A program made the position numbers and the translations under genes. DNA of 64,000 nt from Flaveria trinervia (taxonomy: Eukaryota; Streptophyta; Magnoliopsida; Asterales; Asteraceae): assembly GCA_025506515.1 (NCBI GenBank), contig CM046456.1, positions 15,712,294 to 15,776,293 on the forward strand, in the 5' to 3' direction. Below are positions 42,534 through 55,700 of this stretch, in pieces. Below the pieces are notes generated by a model, which saw only the letters and a list, made by a program, of their open reading frames with translations, ran no database searches and had not been told where the DNA came from. How positions within the stretch are numbered: position 1 is the stretch's first letter; every line of letters starts with the position of its first letter.

Positions 42534-44100
42534 ATGTATTCATTGAATGTGCAGGGTGTTCACTATAGTTCTGAGACTAACACGTGGATTGTCGATAGCG
42601 GAGCATCCAGGCACATGACAAGAAACAGAGCTCGCTTATCAAATGTCAGAAAAATTAAAGGAGGGCATGTTTCATTTGCTAGAAACAAAGGCGGGTACAT
42701 CACAGCCCAAGGAGAAGTGGGAAATGAGAAAGTTAAGTTTGATAAGGTAAACTATGTCCAACAATTACAAAATAACTTACTTTCTGTTTCTCAAATTTGT
42801 GATAAAGGATTCAAGGTAGTTTTTCACAACAAGAAGTGTTACGTTCTAAAGAAGGACTACGTGATTCCGGAGGATCAGATGCTAATGTCAGCTTCAAGAT
42901 ATAATGATCTTTATGTCTTGGATCTCTCAAAGGCATCCATAACGGATAGTGAAGTCCAATGTTTCTTGTCCAAAGCTACTGAGAAGGAATCCATCTGCTA
43001 GCATAGGAGAATGGGACATATAAATCCGAGGAAAATGAATCACTTGATCCAGAATGATCTTGTGAGAGGAGTAAATGTCAAAAACTTCTAACTCCCAGAT
43101 TTTTATGTTGCGCGCAAAAAGGGCAAACAGACGAAGAAATCTCATAAGGAAAAGAAACTTCATTCTATAGAACTTCCACTTGACCTTCTTCACATTGATC
43201 TGTTTGGTCCAGTCAGTACAAGAAGCATCGCATGCGACTTGTATTGCTATGTAGTTACCGATGACTACTCAAGGTTCTCTTGGGTAATGTTTCTAAAATC
43301 CAAATTGAAACATTTGAATCCTTCAAGGAATTGGTAACTACACTGGAATCCCTATACAAGCTGAAGGTAAGACGGGTGCGCTCTGACAACGGAACCGAGT
43401 TCAAGAATCAGAGGATGGAGGACTATTGCAAGGAAAAGGGAATTGTGCATCAATTTACCTCGGCTTATACCCCTCAGATGAACGACGTTGTTGAATGGAA
43501 GAACCGCAGCTTGATAGAGACGGCACGGACAATGCTTGCAGACTTGAAACTGCCTATACAATTTTGGAATGAAGCAGTGGCAAATGCATGTTATACTCTC
43601 AATCGAGTTCTGGTAGTAAACGCCATGGAAAAACGTGCTACGAGTTATTACAGTGACATAAACCTAACTTGGAATATCTCGAGCCGTTTGGCGCTCCGTG
43701 CATCCTGCTGAAAAAGACTCAGGAGGGAAAATTAAGTGAGAAGATTGATGAAGGGATCTTCTTAGGATACAACATACTGAACAAGAGAGTTTACAACAAC
43801 TCAACGGGTCAAGTAGAGGTGTGGTGTAATGTTGATGTTCAGAGATATATTGCACCGCCTGCTGGAAAAGGACCTGCTTACTTCTTCAACTATGATGGAT
43901 TCTTCAAGTCCTTCAACATATCTCTTCCTTCTTCAGAAGAAGAGTTGGCAAACAAGATGATGTACGATGTCTTGAACACACCTTCTCAAGATTCAACAAG
44001 TCATGATCCTACCAACTCAGGGGGAGCAGTTGATATGAGTGACTCCTCCTCTGGTGAAGAAAATGATTAGATCAACCAGGATGTACAGGTTCTGACTACC
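42534..44100 (+). pseudogene. Element D protease and integrase (degenerate)
   Basis: Protease opens MYSLNVQGVHYS with an intact WIVDSGASRHMT. The frame runs to EKESIC and stops at TAG in place of the Trp before HRRMGHINP (42,999), as in A and C. Integrase: LDLLHIDLFGP and VRSDNGTEFKN carry two catalytic Asp; the third site reads DVVEWKN (Glu present, next residue altered). A shift after VMFLKSK is shared with A; another follows NRVLVV (43,617). The linker (EGIFLGYNILNKRVYNN, Ser/Glu-rich) is at 43,669-44,070. Confidence 0.9.
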
Positions 44101-44249
44101 ACAAGTCCACAAGCATCGGCTAGTGATGCTTCTGAACTTTCTGAACCTCAGACCCTTATCGCCTTAGATCCAGAACCAAATGGTCATAATCTTGACTCTG
44201 AGGTGGTTGTTCTGACAACCCTGGCTCACGTTTAAACGTCTATCATCCT

Positions 44250-45935
44250 TTGGATAATACTATAGGAGATGTGAGATCAGGGGTTCAGACTAGAAATCAG
44301 TTGTACTCCGCTGATTATGCCTCTGTGATGGAAAAAGGATACCTTCACGATGGTGCATACCGCTGCTTTGTGTCTCAGTTTGAGCCAAAGTATGTTAGTG
44401 AAGCATTAAATGATGAGGCTTGGGTTAGTGCCATGCAGGAAGAACTTCTTCAGTATAAGAAGTTAGGTGTATGGACACTAGTGGATAGACCTAAAGGTGC
44501 TAAAGTCATTGGTACCAAATGGGTCTTGAAATGTAAGAAAGATGATCAGGGAGTGATCATCAGAAACAAGGCTCGGCTTGTTGTTTAGGGTTTTCGACAA
44601 GTTGAAGGTATCGACTACAATGAAGTATTTGCACCAGTGGCAAGGATGGAAGCCATCCGCATCTTCCTTGCCTATGCATCTTATATGAAAATCAAAGTCT
44701 ATCAGCTAGATGTTAAGAGCGCATTCCTTCACGGTGAAATCAGAGAAACAGTGTATGTCAGTCAACCCGAGGGATTTGAAGATCCATATCATCGGGATAG
44801 AGTTTACAAACTCGACAAGGCTCTATACGGGCTTCATCAAGCTCTACGGGCTTGGTATGAGAAACTCTTGACTCATCTTGTGAAACACGGATTTCACAGG
44901 GGAGTCATTGACTGCACACTGTTTATCAAAGAAAAAGATGGAGACTTACTGCTGGTACAGATCTATGTAGATGACATAATCTTTGGTTCAAAGAACGAAG
45001 AATTATGCAAAGAATTCAAAGCAGTAATGAAGGATGAGTTTGAGATGAGTGCCATGGGGGAGATGAAGTTCTTTCTCGGGTTACAAGTAGATCAGACACC
45101 AAATGGAATCTTCTTACATCAGACCAAGTATGTAGGAGACATTCTCAGTCGGTTTGACATGGAGAATACTTCCATAGCTAGCACTCCACTGGCTACAAAC
45201 CATGATATAGCACCCGATGAGAACGGTGATCTGGTAGATGCCATGATGTACCGCAGGATGATTGGATCTCTCATGTATCTCACTGCCTCCAGACCAGATA
45301 TCATGTATGTGACATGTTTATGCTCACGATATCAGGCAAAGCCTAAGGTGAACCATCTAATAGGGGTCAAAAGGATATTTCGTTATCTGAAGGGCACACC
45401 CACACTTGGGTTGTGGTATCCTCATGATGATGACTTTGAACTTACAGCGTATAGTGACTCGGATTACGGCGGCTGCAAGATGAACTACAAGTCTACATCA
45501 GCAGGGTGTCAGTTCTTTGGGAAAAGATTAGTAACCTGGCAGTGTAAGAAGCAGACCTCGGTTGCCTTGTCAACCTGTGAAGCAGAATACGTTGCTGCTG
45601 CAAGCTGCTGTTCCCAAATCATATGGATTCAACAGCAAATGCGGGATTACGGTGTGCATTTCACTTCCACTCCAATATTTGTTGATAACTCTGCTGCGAT
45701 TGCAGTCAATAAGAACCCGGTCCAACATCCTAAGACCAAACACATTGGAATCAAATATCACTTCATACGTGACTGTTTTGAAAATAACTTAATCGATGTG
45801 ATAAAAATAAACACTGATTTTCAACGCGCTGACCTCTATACAAAGGCTTTTGATAAACCACGTTTTCTATATCTGTTAGAGGTCAATGGTGTTAAAAAGA
45901 AAAGTGAGGTCATTCCTGAAGATGACCATGTATAG
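44250..45935 (+). pseudogene. Element D reverse transcriptase-RNase H (nearly open)
   Basis: The best RT in the window. The N-terminal part (44,250-44,588) ends at a CAG-to-TAG stop in LVV-stop-GFRQ. From 44,637 a 432-residue frame is open to the natural end ...PEDDHV (45,935). Motif A (QLDVKSAFL) is at 44,702-44,728, YVDDIIFGSKNEE near 44,970, YLKGTPTLGLWYP near 45,390, RNase H SDSDYGGC near 45,460 and STCEAEYVAAAS near 45,590. All catalytic residues I can place are present. Apart from the single stop this domain could be functional. Confidence 0.92.
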
Positions 45936-46376
45936 TCCGATGCATCGCCTCTAGTTTCTCTTAAAATTTCTTCACTTATAGTGTTCTTTAAGTTTAATTC
46001 TCTTATTTTGTTTAATGTTAGTTCGTTAATTACACTTAGTGTCGGTTCTTGCTCATTAAAATCCTAAAACGCAAATCCTTAGAGGTTTTAGTATTTTAGG
46101 GGGAGAATAGGTATAAAAAAAGAAAAAAAAAACGAGGAAAAAGGAGAGGCAAGCCGATATAAATAAGATCGTACGTGTGATACCGATTTAACGTGTGGAA
46201 TATGATAGTACACAGGTACAAACCATCTGGGACTTTAAAAATCAAAACTGAAAAAGATGCAAAGTTTGTTTCTGAGATCTAAAAGGGACCTTATCATCTA
46301 AAAGTTTGTCAAATTCTGTAGGTTAGTATCGGACTATATCATGGAAGTTGATAAGGGACCTTATCATCTAAAAGGT
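45936..46376 (+). other. Post-pol non-coding region of D, left of nested element
   Basis: Matches the pol-proximal post-pol DNA of A and C, then jumps; about 1 kb present in A and C is missing. A block, gggaccttatcatctaaaag, occurs twice (about 46,288 and 46,355), where A has it once, so a 68-bp local duplication occurred. Bases 46,372-46,376 (AAGGT) are the left target duplication of the nested element. Confidence 0.7.
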
Positions 46377-49300
46377 TGTGACATCTCGTAATTTTGAAGT
46401 TAATTTTGTTAAATTCAAAAAGGGCCTTTTATGCCATTTTGGAACTTTGAGGTTTGTTATACTTAATAGTTAAATTGGTGATTAACAAATTAATATAATA
46501 ATAATAACATTATAAGTGTTATAATGTTTGCTTATTAATATAAAATTTAAAGTGTTGATAATCCTAAAGAAAATAATCACTATTATTATTATTATAATAA
46601 TGACACTAATAATAATAATATTAGTGATAATAAAATTAATAACAATAATAATCATAACAACAAGATTAATAATAATAATCATAATAAGTGTTAATCTTTG
46701 AAATAATGCAAGTTTCTATTATCTTAAAACTTGAAATTTATAAGTTATTCATGAAATAATAACACTTTAAACTTCAGGGTTCAAACTGTAAATTAGATTA
46801 AACTAAAAATTAAACTTTGAAAACAATATAACAAAACATAAACTACAGGGACTTGTTGTGTAAATTATTAAAACCAAAACCCTTCCCCCTTTTAATCCCG
46901 CTTTTCCGGCTAACCCTCCGATTATCTCCGGCCAGTCGCCGGCGAGCCCTATACACCCACGAAATCGTCGGTTTCAACACTCAAACCGACTCTAATCGCT
47001 TCAATTACATGTTTCGAACTTGAATACGCATCTTAAACGTGTTTAAACGCCGGTTACAACTTTGAATCAAACGCATAACCGAAACCTCTTTAATCATAGA
47101 TCCGTTCGAGCATTTAACTGTAATCATAGCCTAATTAAACCAACCAAAACAATCATCTAAGTAATCATAATCGATTACACCTCTCAATTGCACCTGAAAC
47201 AAATCCAATCACCGAATACCATCGACACCTTACATCGCGACCTGCAACCTACCGAAGGCCATTGTTCGGACCTCAAATTCTGAAATTTATAGAGGGCTTT
47301 CAATCATCGACTGTTGTAGAAGCTTTCTGTGCGATTAATTAAGTTATCACTGATGATTACTCTTCGTCCTCTCATCTTTCGGTCGCGACTCATTCATCGA
47401 AGGGTGCATCTTCAATTGCTAATCAAACGAGTAATTGTTTATATGTATACACTCGTTTAACCATGGGGAACAAAAGCCCCATGGTTAACAATGCCCTTGG
47501 AGTCGATTGATGTTTCAATTTGGGATCAAAAGAACCTAGGGTTCATGTGAATTTGGGTGGGTTCTGTGTTTATTGCTTTTAAGAATTGGAAACCAATTTC
47601 AACCGCGGCTGTATGCCTTGGTTCACTGGTTCCCCACACACATTCTAACTTGGAGGTCCCGGGTTCGACCCCGGGCACCCCCATTTTTTTTTTAAAATGG
47701 CTTTTTAAGCCTTAAATCAACTTTAGAAAATTTTTAATAATATAGAAAAATATTTTATAACCTTTAAATATATTTTAAGTTGTCAAATAGTTTTTAGTAA
47801 TATTTTAAAATACTAAACAATTAAAAACCTTTGTAATAAAACATTTTAAAGGTTATTTTTGAATTATTAACATAGATTTTAAATAATTAACAAAATAGTA
47901 GTGACCCGAACTGTCTTTAAATTTTATCGTTTAAATCACGATATTTTAAATGAAGTTTATTTTAAAACGTTATAAATTCTTTTGTGTAATAAAACTATAT
48001 TATGTTTCAAATTATATTAAATTATAAATATAAATGATAAATAACTAATTCTTCAAGTAGTTGTTAAAATGATTATGTGAATAATATGTTATTATCTAAT
48101 CATTTGAGCATGTTATATCATTTAATGAAGTTATTCGTTAACTTTTATTTAAATTCTTGAAAATTATAAAACAATATAAATTGCTTTAAGTTTTTAAAAC
48201 TTTATAATAAATTATTTAAAAGCTCAAAACCTTATAAAATGATTATAATATGTAACATCCTTATCAACTTTTAAGTAGTTAATTTTTAAATTAATTATTT
48301 TCTTTTCACATATTATACTTAATTTCTATAAAATCAATAACTTAAATTGTTAAGACATTTTCAATTATTATTGGTCTTAATTGATTTAAATTATCTTTAT
48401 TAAACCTAAATGATTTATTATTAAACTCCCAAATTCCATTTGAAACCCTAGTTCATGTTTTATTGTTAATCTTATTACCAAACCTAATCTTGGAATCTAT
48501 ACGTTTAAACAACTTGTAAAAGAAATCATTTGGAACCTCGTTTAAATTATTATCATCATCATTATAAACATAATTACTCATAAAACCCTAAAACTATTGA
48601 AACCCTAATTCTTATTTAAACATTAATCAATATATTAACCTTAATCTTCATCTTGTAAATTATATATTTAGGTGCTTGTAATGGACACTTGGGATTTATC
48701 TTGTAATCTTTTATATCATCTTGAAATGCTTATTTCCATGTGAGTATTCCATACCCCCTTTTTATTTTATTTCACACTTTGGGGTGAAACATGTTAATTT
48801 ATACTTTGCACTTGTAAATTTATTTGAGACTTGTAAACTTTATGGCAATTCATCATGTTAAGTTGTGGTTAGTTGAACTTATGTGGTTACCATGTTATGG
48901 CGTTATATGAACAATCATTAACTATTGCTAGCCCAGCGAAGTCATAGATCTATGGGTAAGACAAGCCTGCTTGGTTGATCCAAGTACACTTAGCTGATCG
49001 TATGTACTTTTAACGTTTGAGACTTGTAAAACATTGTCAAGGTTTGATTGTTGCATTGTTCATAGCATCCCTAATCACTATATTCACTAACTTATGACTT
49101 GAATTGCCATCTTTCATATATACTTAAGTATTAAAAACTATGGAATGCTCACCAACATTATTGTTGACCTTTTATTTTTAACATGTTTCAGGAAATGCCC
49201 AAGTTTGATTATCTACACTTTGAAGCTTGCACATCTAGGGATGGACCTAGATTAATAAATAAGATAGAATGATATATTGCATTCTATGTTATGTTTTTAT

Positions 49301-49442
49301 TTCCTTTGAAACTTATGATTGTAATGTGACAAATTAAAACTTATGCTTAAATTTTATTTGGTTTATTAATAGCGTTATGTGGCTATGAACGATCTTAACT
49401 CTCACTCCTCGACGTTTCCGCCGTCAAGGTTGGGGTGTGACA
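46377..49442 (+). repeat. 5' LTR of the LARD-like element
   Basis: Contains an ATT-rich tract (46,490-46,690), a GC-richer segment (46,870-47,690) ending in a tRNA-like unit and T-run, then AT-rich DNA. No supported gene. Against the 3' LTR I count about 14 differences, nearly all one- to three-base indels. Confidence 0.93.
47601..47693 (+). other. tRNA-like unit with pol III A and B boxes in the LARD LTR
   Basis: Box A-like TGGTTCACTGG (47,619-47,629) and a perfect box B, GGTTCGACCCC (47,662-47,672), 32 bases apart. The B box is the loop of a CCCGG/CCGGG stem, and a run of ten Ts follows at 47,684-47,693. No acceptor stem can be formed, so it is a tRNA-derived or SINE-head-like unit rather than a tRNA gene. 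The other LTR carries the same unit (box A 53,940-53,950; box B 53,983-53,993). Confidence 0.6.
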
Positions 49443-49445
49443 GAT

Positions 49446-49457
49446 TGGTATCAGAGC
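49446..49457 (+). promoter_or_regulatory. Primer binding site of the LARD-like element
   Basis: TGGTATCAGAGC, three bases after the 5' LTR end. Initiator Met-tRNA type. Confidence 0.92.
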
Positions 49458-50836
49458 CCATAACTATAGGGATTTAGGTTATTAGAAATGGTGACCTAGA
49501 CTATAGCTTATGCATGAACCTCTTAGAAAAATATTTATATTCTTGGAAATATATATATTGTTACATGCTACATAATGCTATACCTTACTTATGTGCAACT
49601 TGATGCCTTAGCATAGGTTTGCCTTGTAATTGTTTAAACTTTGTTACTCGTCTCCCTAAACTTACCTTTGACACTTTGACTCTTCCCGACAAATGAACTT
49701 CCTAAACTTATTCTCAACGACATGTGGAATCTACACTTATCGTCATGGGTTCAATTTCTTAGACTCTATGTCTAATCTATGTAAATCCCATCAAGGTTTT
49801 GATTTCATAACCAAAGAAATTTGTGTGACACATAGACACCTGTATTCTAGATTTCCTGGCAAAAGGCCTTCGGGCTAAGGCAAGCATATCGTATAAATCT
49901 CATTGTGAGACCAGTTATGCTTACCTGGGGATTTCTGGGATGAGTGATAAATTATGGTCAACATACACAAGTCTCTATGGAAAATGGGTCAATTTACCTT
50001 GACGTGTCAACGATTCCAAATGGTAATGCGTTACCAAATGGAACCATCCTCTATATATCTTAAAAATCTTTGATTCCTTGAACTGGTATCCCTCCATTCT
50101 TATCATACATAATGTCCCTGTTAATATTGAACCTAATCGACATTTCAACTTCTACATTTAAACACCGTTATACGTTGAGCGTTTCATGTAACTATTTCTA
50201 TATCTTGACCAACGTGAACATGGATCTTAATATACCCAAAGATATTGGGAACCTAAACCGAATGGTCATCAAAAACTTTAAACCGTTACTCATGGTTCTC
50301 AAGTTTTCTTAAGGATGTGTCCCATAACTAAGAACATGCAATGCTATAGGTGGAATTCCTACATCTCGAGATACTTTGTCTAGGCAAAGTGTAAATGGCG
50401 ATTTGACTCGATCATTGGATCCATTTATTTGACTCGAAACCCTTGAGATGAGTGATCACTTATAAGTACGCGTGCCTTCAATAAGGCTATGGTTGACCTC
50501 ATATCTTGAGAAGTCCATGTACTCCTTTCGATTGTGAATCGAATGTTCACATCTCATTGTGGTGTTGAATAATTTCCTGCCCTTGATTTCATCTTCCCGA
50601 TTGAAACCATCCAAGATTTGAACACCACAACAACTTCTGTTATCTTGAACTTTGATCTTAAGCATGATTTTTCCTTTTGTTACATTGATGTAACTTGAAA
50701 TTTTCCGAATTTCTAATTGATATTATTTCCTTTTCGTCGTTAAGTCAAAATCCGTACCGTCTGCACCGTGAGAGATGCAAGTGTTTGCAAGTCAACCTAT
50801 GACTAAGAACACCTGTATCTCCTAAATGATTCTAAC
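49458..50836 (+). other. Internal non-coding region of the LARD-like element, left part
   Basis: Only short frames without recognisable motifs. No gag or pol homology seen. A small perfect stem TTCGATT/AATCGAA lies near 50,527. Confidence 0.6.
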
Positions 50837-51439
50837 TCATCAAAACAGGGGGATTCCCTTACTTTGATGATTCTCTATTCGTTTCGATAAAAGGTTTCCA
50901 ATTGTGATTTATAAAATTTCATCCTCTGGATCGGGGTGATTTCCTTATCCTGAGGATTGACTTCAATTACTTTCTTTGGAATGGCATTTCACAAATGACA
51001 TGATCTCACCAAAATAGGATTGAAACCCGTACTTTGGTGACAAATGTCAATCTTCGATTGTTTTCTTGCTATTATGAAATTCAATCATCAAGATAGGCGT
51101 AAATTCCATACCTTGATGATAATATCATTTTTATGAACTGTTTTTTTTTTTGTACAAATGAGACGAATTCATCAAAGTAGGAGTGGATTCTGGGTTTTGA
51201 TGAAGAAGTTCATCTTGTTATATTTTGTTTTCGAAAAACTTCACCGTTAAGATAGGAGTGATTTCCCTTACCTTGATGGTGAGTTACCTCGTCTTATTTC
51301 TGTGGATCCTCAACAAGGAGTTGGGATCGAGCTTTTTGATTGGTAAGTTAGAGGTCATACCTTGAGAAGACACCCTCAAGCTAGGAGTGAAAACCACACC
51401 TTGATGACTATTCTCATTTCTTGATCTCCAACTTACCAA
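50837..51439 (+). repeat. Array of hairpins with covarying stems and a conserved loop
   Basis: Seven units about 80 bp apart. Arms: TCATCAAA/TTTGATGA (50,837-50,870); ATCCTCTGGAT/ATCCTGAGGAT (50,921-50,957); TCACCAAA/TTTGGTGA (51,006-51,040); ATCATCAAG/CTTGATGAT (51,084-51,120); TTCATCAAA/TTTGATGAA (51,168-51,204); TCACCGTTAAG/CTTGATGGTGA (51,241-51,282, two G-U pairs); TCAAG/CTTGA (51,376-51,404). Loops of 15-20 bases follow a shared pattern near ataggagtgatttcc. The last unit is enclosed by a longer stem, TTGGTAAGTT/AACTTACCAA plus GAG/CTC (51,340-51,353 with 51,426-51,439). Paired changes on both arms argue for a maintained RNA or cruciform structure. Confidence 0.85.
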
Positions 51440-52685
51440 GGTTAATCAAGTGACAAGAAACATGTAGTAACTTGAAGGGTGAACCAATTTTAGTGTTGGA
51501 CCTATCAAGCCAAAGCATGATTTCTGAACTTGAAAGAAGACCTGATCACTTTAGGTTGATTTTGATTTCGAGTTTGGAGCATTTGAATTCTTAAATCGAT
51601 TTCTTCCCTTTATCCTCATGTTTTGATTTGATCTAGCTATATGGAACTATTTATTCCTTACTTATCGACTTTCATTTTGAGTTATCATCAAAACCTGATT
51701 ACTCGATGGTAGCCTTCTTAAACAATCTTTCTGCTAAATAAAGACATTATCAACTTGTGTTCATGTCTTTCTAGACACACAAATATTCTCAGCTGTGCTT
51801 ATGGGTTTGTTGAACTGCATAAGCAAACTGTACTTGGAAATTTGCTACCTTGCAAAACATGGTTACAAATGCATTTTTTTATTGCTTGCGTCACTTCTTG
51901 AATCGCTTTTGAATCCTTAACCTTGGAAATCTTTAAAACTCTATCTTAATTTCGATCTACGAGACTCATTATTGTGACGCGGATATGGAGATTCATAAAT
52001 TTTCGTAATTGTAGTCATGGGTTTGGCATAAAAGAAAAGACATAACTTGGTATAATCGGTGCATGTAGACCGATTGGCTAATTGCATATTAACTCATGTG
52101 GGATAATGGGTCGAGAAATTGACTTGTAACTATCTCAAATAGTCGTATACCGTGGTATGTCGGTAAATATCGATCATTAATTTTAATGATCTATTCATTT
52201 TCCTTCTATTAGCAATGTTTCTAGTCATCATTGTGAACACATTCCAAAATCTCCGCATATCGTATTATTCTTAGACCGACGGTTTGGTCAAAGGAGCAAT
52301 ACATATTCACAAGATATGCGTTAAGATCGTTTCGGTGACGTTTGGGATTCTTAAATTCTGACGGTTAACGTTTCTTACAATTGATGGTCTTTTCATTGAT
52401 TTCAAGTCATCATTTTATTACGTAAATACGTTATAGATGTTGTCTAATATACCATGGTAACTCGTCATCGTCTTCCAACGTTTCATGTGCCAACTCTCAA
52501 AGAGTCTCGTCTTTCACTGGAAGAGTTCAAATTGGTATGCATTATGTCAAGAGACTTGTAAGGTTCCATAAAGTGAAAACATCTCACCCGTAATCGAACG
52601 CCAACCACAGTTCGTTAGTACGCTTATCTTTCATCATAAGTCTCCTGCTCATTTAAGTTTTATTTTTAATTTCGGGACGAAATTC
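51440..52685 (+). other. Internal non-coding region of the LARD-like element, right part
   Basis: No supported gene. A perfect stem GATCATTA/TAATGATC lies near 52,170-52,190. Ends in a gypsy-style text before the polypurine tract (ttcgggacgaaattc). Confidence 0.6.
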
Positions 52686-52702
52686 TTTTAAGTTGGGGAG
52701 AC
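52686..52702 (+). promoter_or_regulatory. Polypurine tract of the LARD-like element
   Basis: ttttaagttggggagac immediately before the 3' LTR. This text, with the preceding gggacgaaattc, is typical of plant Ty3/gypsy elements and points to the helper group. Confidence 0.8.
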
Positions 52703-55700
52703 TGTGACATCTCGTAATTTTGAAGTTAATTTTGTTAAATTCAAAAAGGGCCTTTTATGCCATTTTGGAACTTTGAGGTTTGTTATACTTAATAGTTAAA
52801 TTGGTGATTAACAAATTAATATAATAATAACATTATAAGTGTTATAATGTTTGCTTATTATATAAAATTTAAAGTGTTGATAATCCTAAAGAAAATAATC
52901 ACTATTATTATTATTATAATAATGACACTAATAATAATAATATTAGTGATAATAAAATTAATAACAATAATAATCATAACAACAAGATTAATAATAATAA
53001 TCATAATAAGTGTTAATCTTTGAAATAATGCAAGTTTCTATTATCTTAAAACTTGAAATTTATAAGTTATTCATGAAATAATAACACTTTAAACTTCAGG
53101 GTTCAAACTGTAAATTAGATAAACTAAAAATTAAACTTTGAAAACAATATAACAAAACATAAACTACAGGGACTTGTTGTGTAAATTATTAAAACCAAAA
53201 CCCTTCCCCCTTTTAATCCCGCTTTTCCGGCTAACCCTCCGATTATCTCCGTCCAGTCGCCGGCGAGCCCTATACACCCACGAAATCGTCGGTTTCAACA
53301 CTCAAACCGACTCTAATCGCTTCAATTACATGTTTCGAACTTGAATACGCATCTTAAACGTGTTTAAACGCCGGTTACAACTTTGAATCAAACGCATAAC
53401 CGAAACCTCTTTAATCATAGATCCGTTCGAGCATTTAACTGTAATCATAGCCTAATTAAACCAACCCAAAACAATCATCTAAGTAATCATAATCGATTAC
53501 ACCTCTCAATTTCACCTGAAACAAATCCAATCACCGAATACCATCGACACCTTACATCGCGACCTGCAACCTACCGAAGGCCATTGTTCGGACCTCAAAT
53601 TCTGAAATTTATAGAGGGCTTTCAATCATCGACTGTTGTAGAAGCTTTCTGTGCGATTAATTAAGTTATCACTGATGATTACTCTTCGTCCTCTCATCTT
53701 CGGTCGCGACTCATTCATCGAAGGGTGCATCTTCAATTGCTAATCAAACGAGTAATTGTTTATATGTATACACTCGTTTAACCATGGGGAACAAAAGCCC
53801 CATGGTTAACAATGCCCTTGGAGTCGATTGATGTTTCAATTTGGGATCAAAAGAACCTAGGGTTCATGTGAATTTGGGTGGGTTCTGTGTTTATTGCTTT
53901 TAAGAATTGGAAACCAATTTCAACCGCGGCTGTATGCCTTGGTTCACTGGTTCCCCACACACATTCTAACTTGGAGGTCCCGGGTTCGACCCCGGGCACC
54001 CCCATTTTTTTTTTAAAATGGCTTTTTAAGCCTTAAATCAACTTTAGAAAATTTTTATAATATAGAAAAATATTTTATAACCTTTAAATATATTTTAAGT
54101 TGTCAAATAGTTTTTAGTAATATTTTAAAATACTAAACAATTAAAAACCTTTGTAATAAAACATTTTAAAGGTTATTTTTGAATTATTAACATAGATTTT
54201 AAATAATTAACAAAATAGTAGTGACCCGAACTGTCTTTAAATTTTATCGTTTAAATCACGATATTTTAAATGAAGTTTATTTTAAAACGTTATAAATTCT
54301 TTTGTGTAATAAAACTATATTATGTTTCAAATTATATTAAATTATAAATATAAATGATAAATAACTAATTCTTCAAGTAGTTGTTAAAATGATTATGTGA
54401 ATAATATGTTATTATCTAATCATTTGAGCATGTTATATCATTTAATGAAGTTATTCGTTAACTTTTATTTAAATTCTTGAAAATTATAAAACAATATAAA
54501 TTGCTTTAAGTTTTTAAAACTTTATAATAAATTATTTAAAAGCTCAAAACCTTATAAAATGATTATAATATGTAACATCCTTATCAACTTTTAAGTAGTT
54601 AATTTTTAAATTAATTATTTTCTTTTCACATATTATACTTAATTTCTATAAAATCAATAACTTAAATTGTTAAGACATTTTCAATTATTATTGGTCTTAA
54701 TTGATTTAAATTATCTTTATTAAACCTAAATGATTTATTATTAAACTCCCAAATTCCATTTGAAACCCTAGTTCATGTTTTATTGTTAATCTTATTACCA
54801 AACCTAATCTTGGAATCTATACGTTTAAACAACTTGTAAAAGAAATCATTTGGAACCTCGTTTAAATTATTATCATCATCATTATAAACATAATTACTCA
54901 TTAAAACCCTAAAACTATTGAAACCCTAATTCTTATTTAAACATTAATCAATATATTAACCTTAATCTTCATCTTGTAAATTATATATTTAGGTGCTTGT
55001 AATGGACACTTGGGATTTATCTTGTAATCTTTTATATCATCTTGAAATGCTTATTTCCATGTGAGTATTCCATACCCCCTTTTTATTTTATTTCACACTT
55101 TGGGGTGAAACATGTTAATTTATACTTTGCACTTGTAAATTATTTGAGACTTGTAAACTTTATGGCAATTCATCATGTTAAGTTGTGGTTAGTTGAACTT
55201 ATGTGGTTACCATGTTATGGCGTTATATGAACAATCATTAACTATTGCTAGCCCAGCGAAGTCATAGATCTATGGGTAAGACAAGCCTGCTTGGTTGATC
55301 CAAGTACACTTAGCTGATCGTATGTACTTTTAACGTTTGAGACTTGTAAAACATTGTCAAGGTTTGATTGTTGCATTGTTCATAGCATCCCTAATCACTA
55401 TATCACTAACTTATGACTTGAATTGCCATCTTTCATATATACTTAAGTATTAAAAACTATGGAATGCTCACCAACATTATTGTTGACCTTTTATTTTTAA
55501 CATGTTTCAGGAAATGCCCAAGTTTGATTATCTACACTTTGAAGCTTGCACATCTAGGGATGGACCTAGATTAATAAATAAGATAGAATGATATATTGCA
55601 TTTATGTTATGTTTTTATTTCCTTTGAAACTTATGATTGTAATGTGACAAATTAAAACTTATGCTTAAATTTTATTTGGTTTATTAATAGCGTTATGTGG

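Noticed and set aside
46482..46682. Ile-rich minus-strand frame
   Set aside because: Translation of an ATT/AAT simple repeat in the LARD LTR.
47601..47693. Functional tRNA gene
   Set aside because: Boxes are good, but no acceptor or anticodon stem can be paired; duplicated in both LTRs, so part of the element.
53383..53664. 93-residue frame in the LARD 3' LTR
   Set aside because: The 5' LTR copy of the same region is interrupted by small indels; low-complexity composition, no motif.
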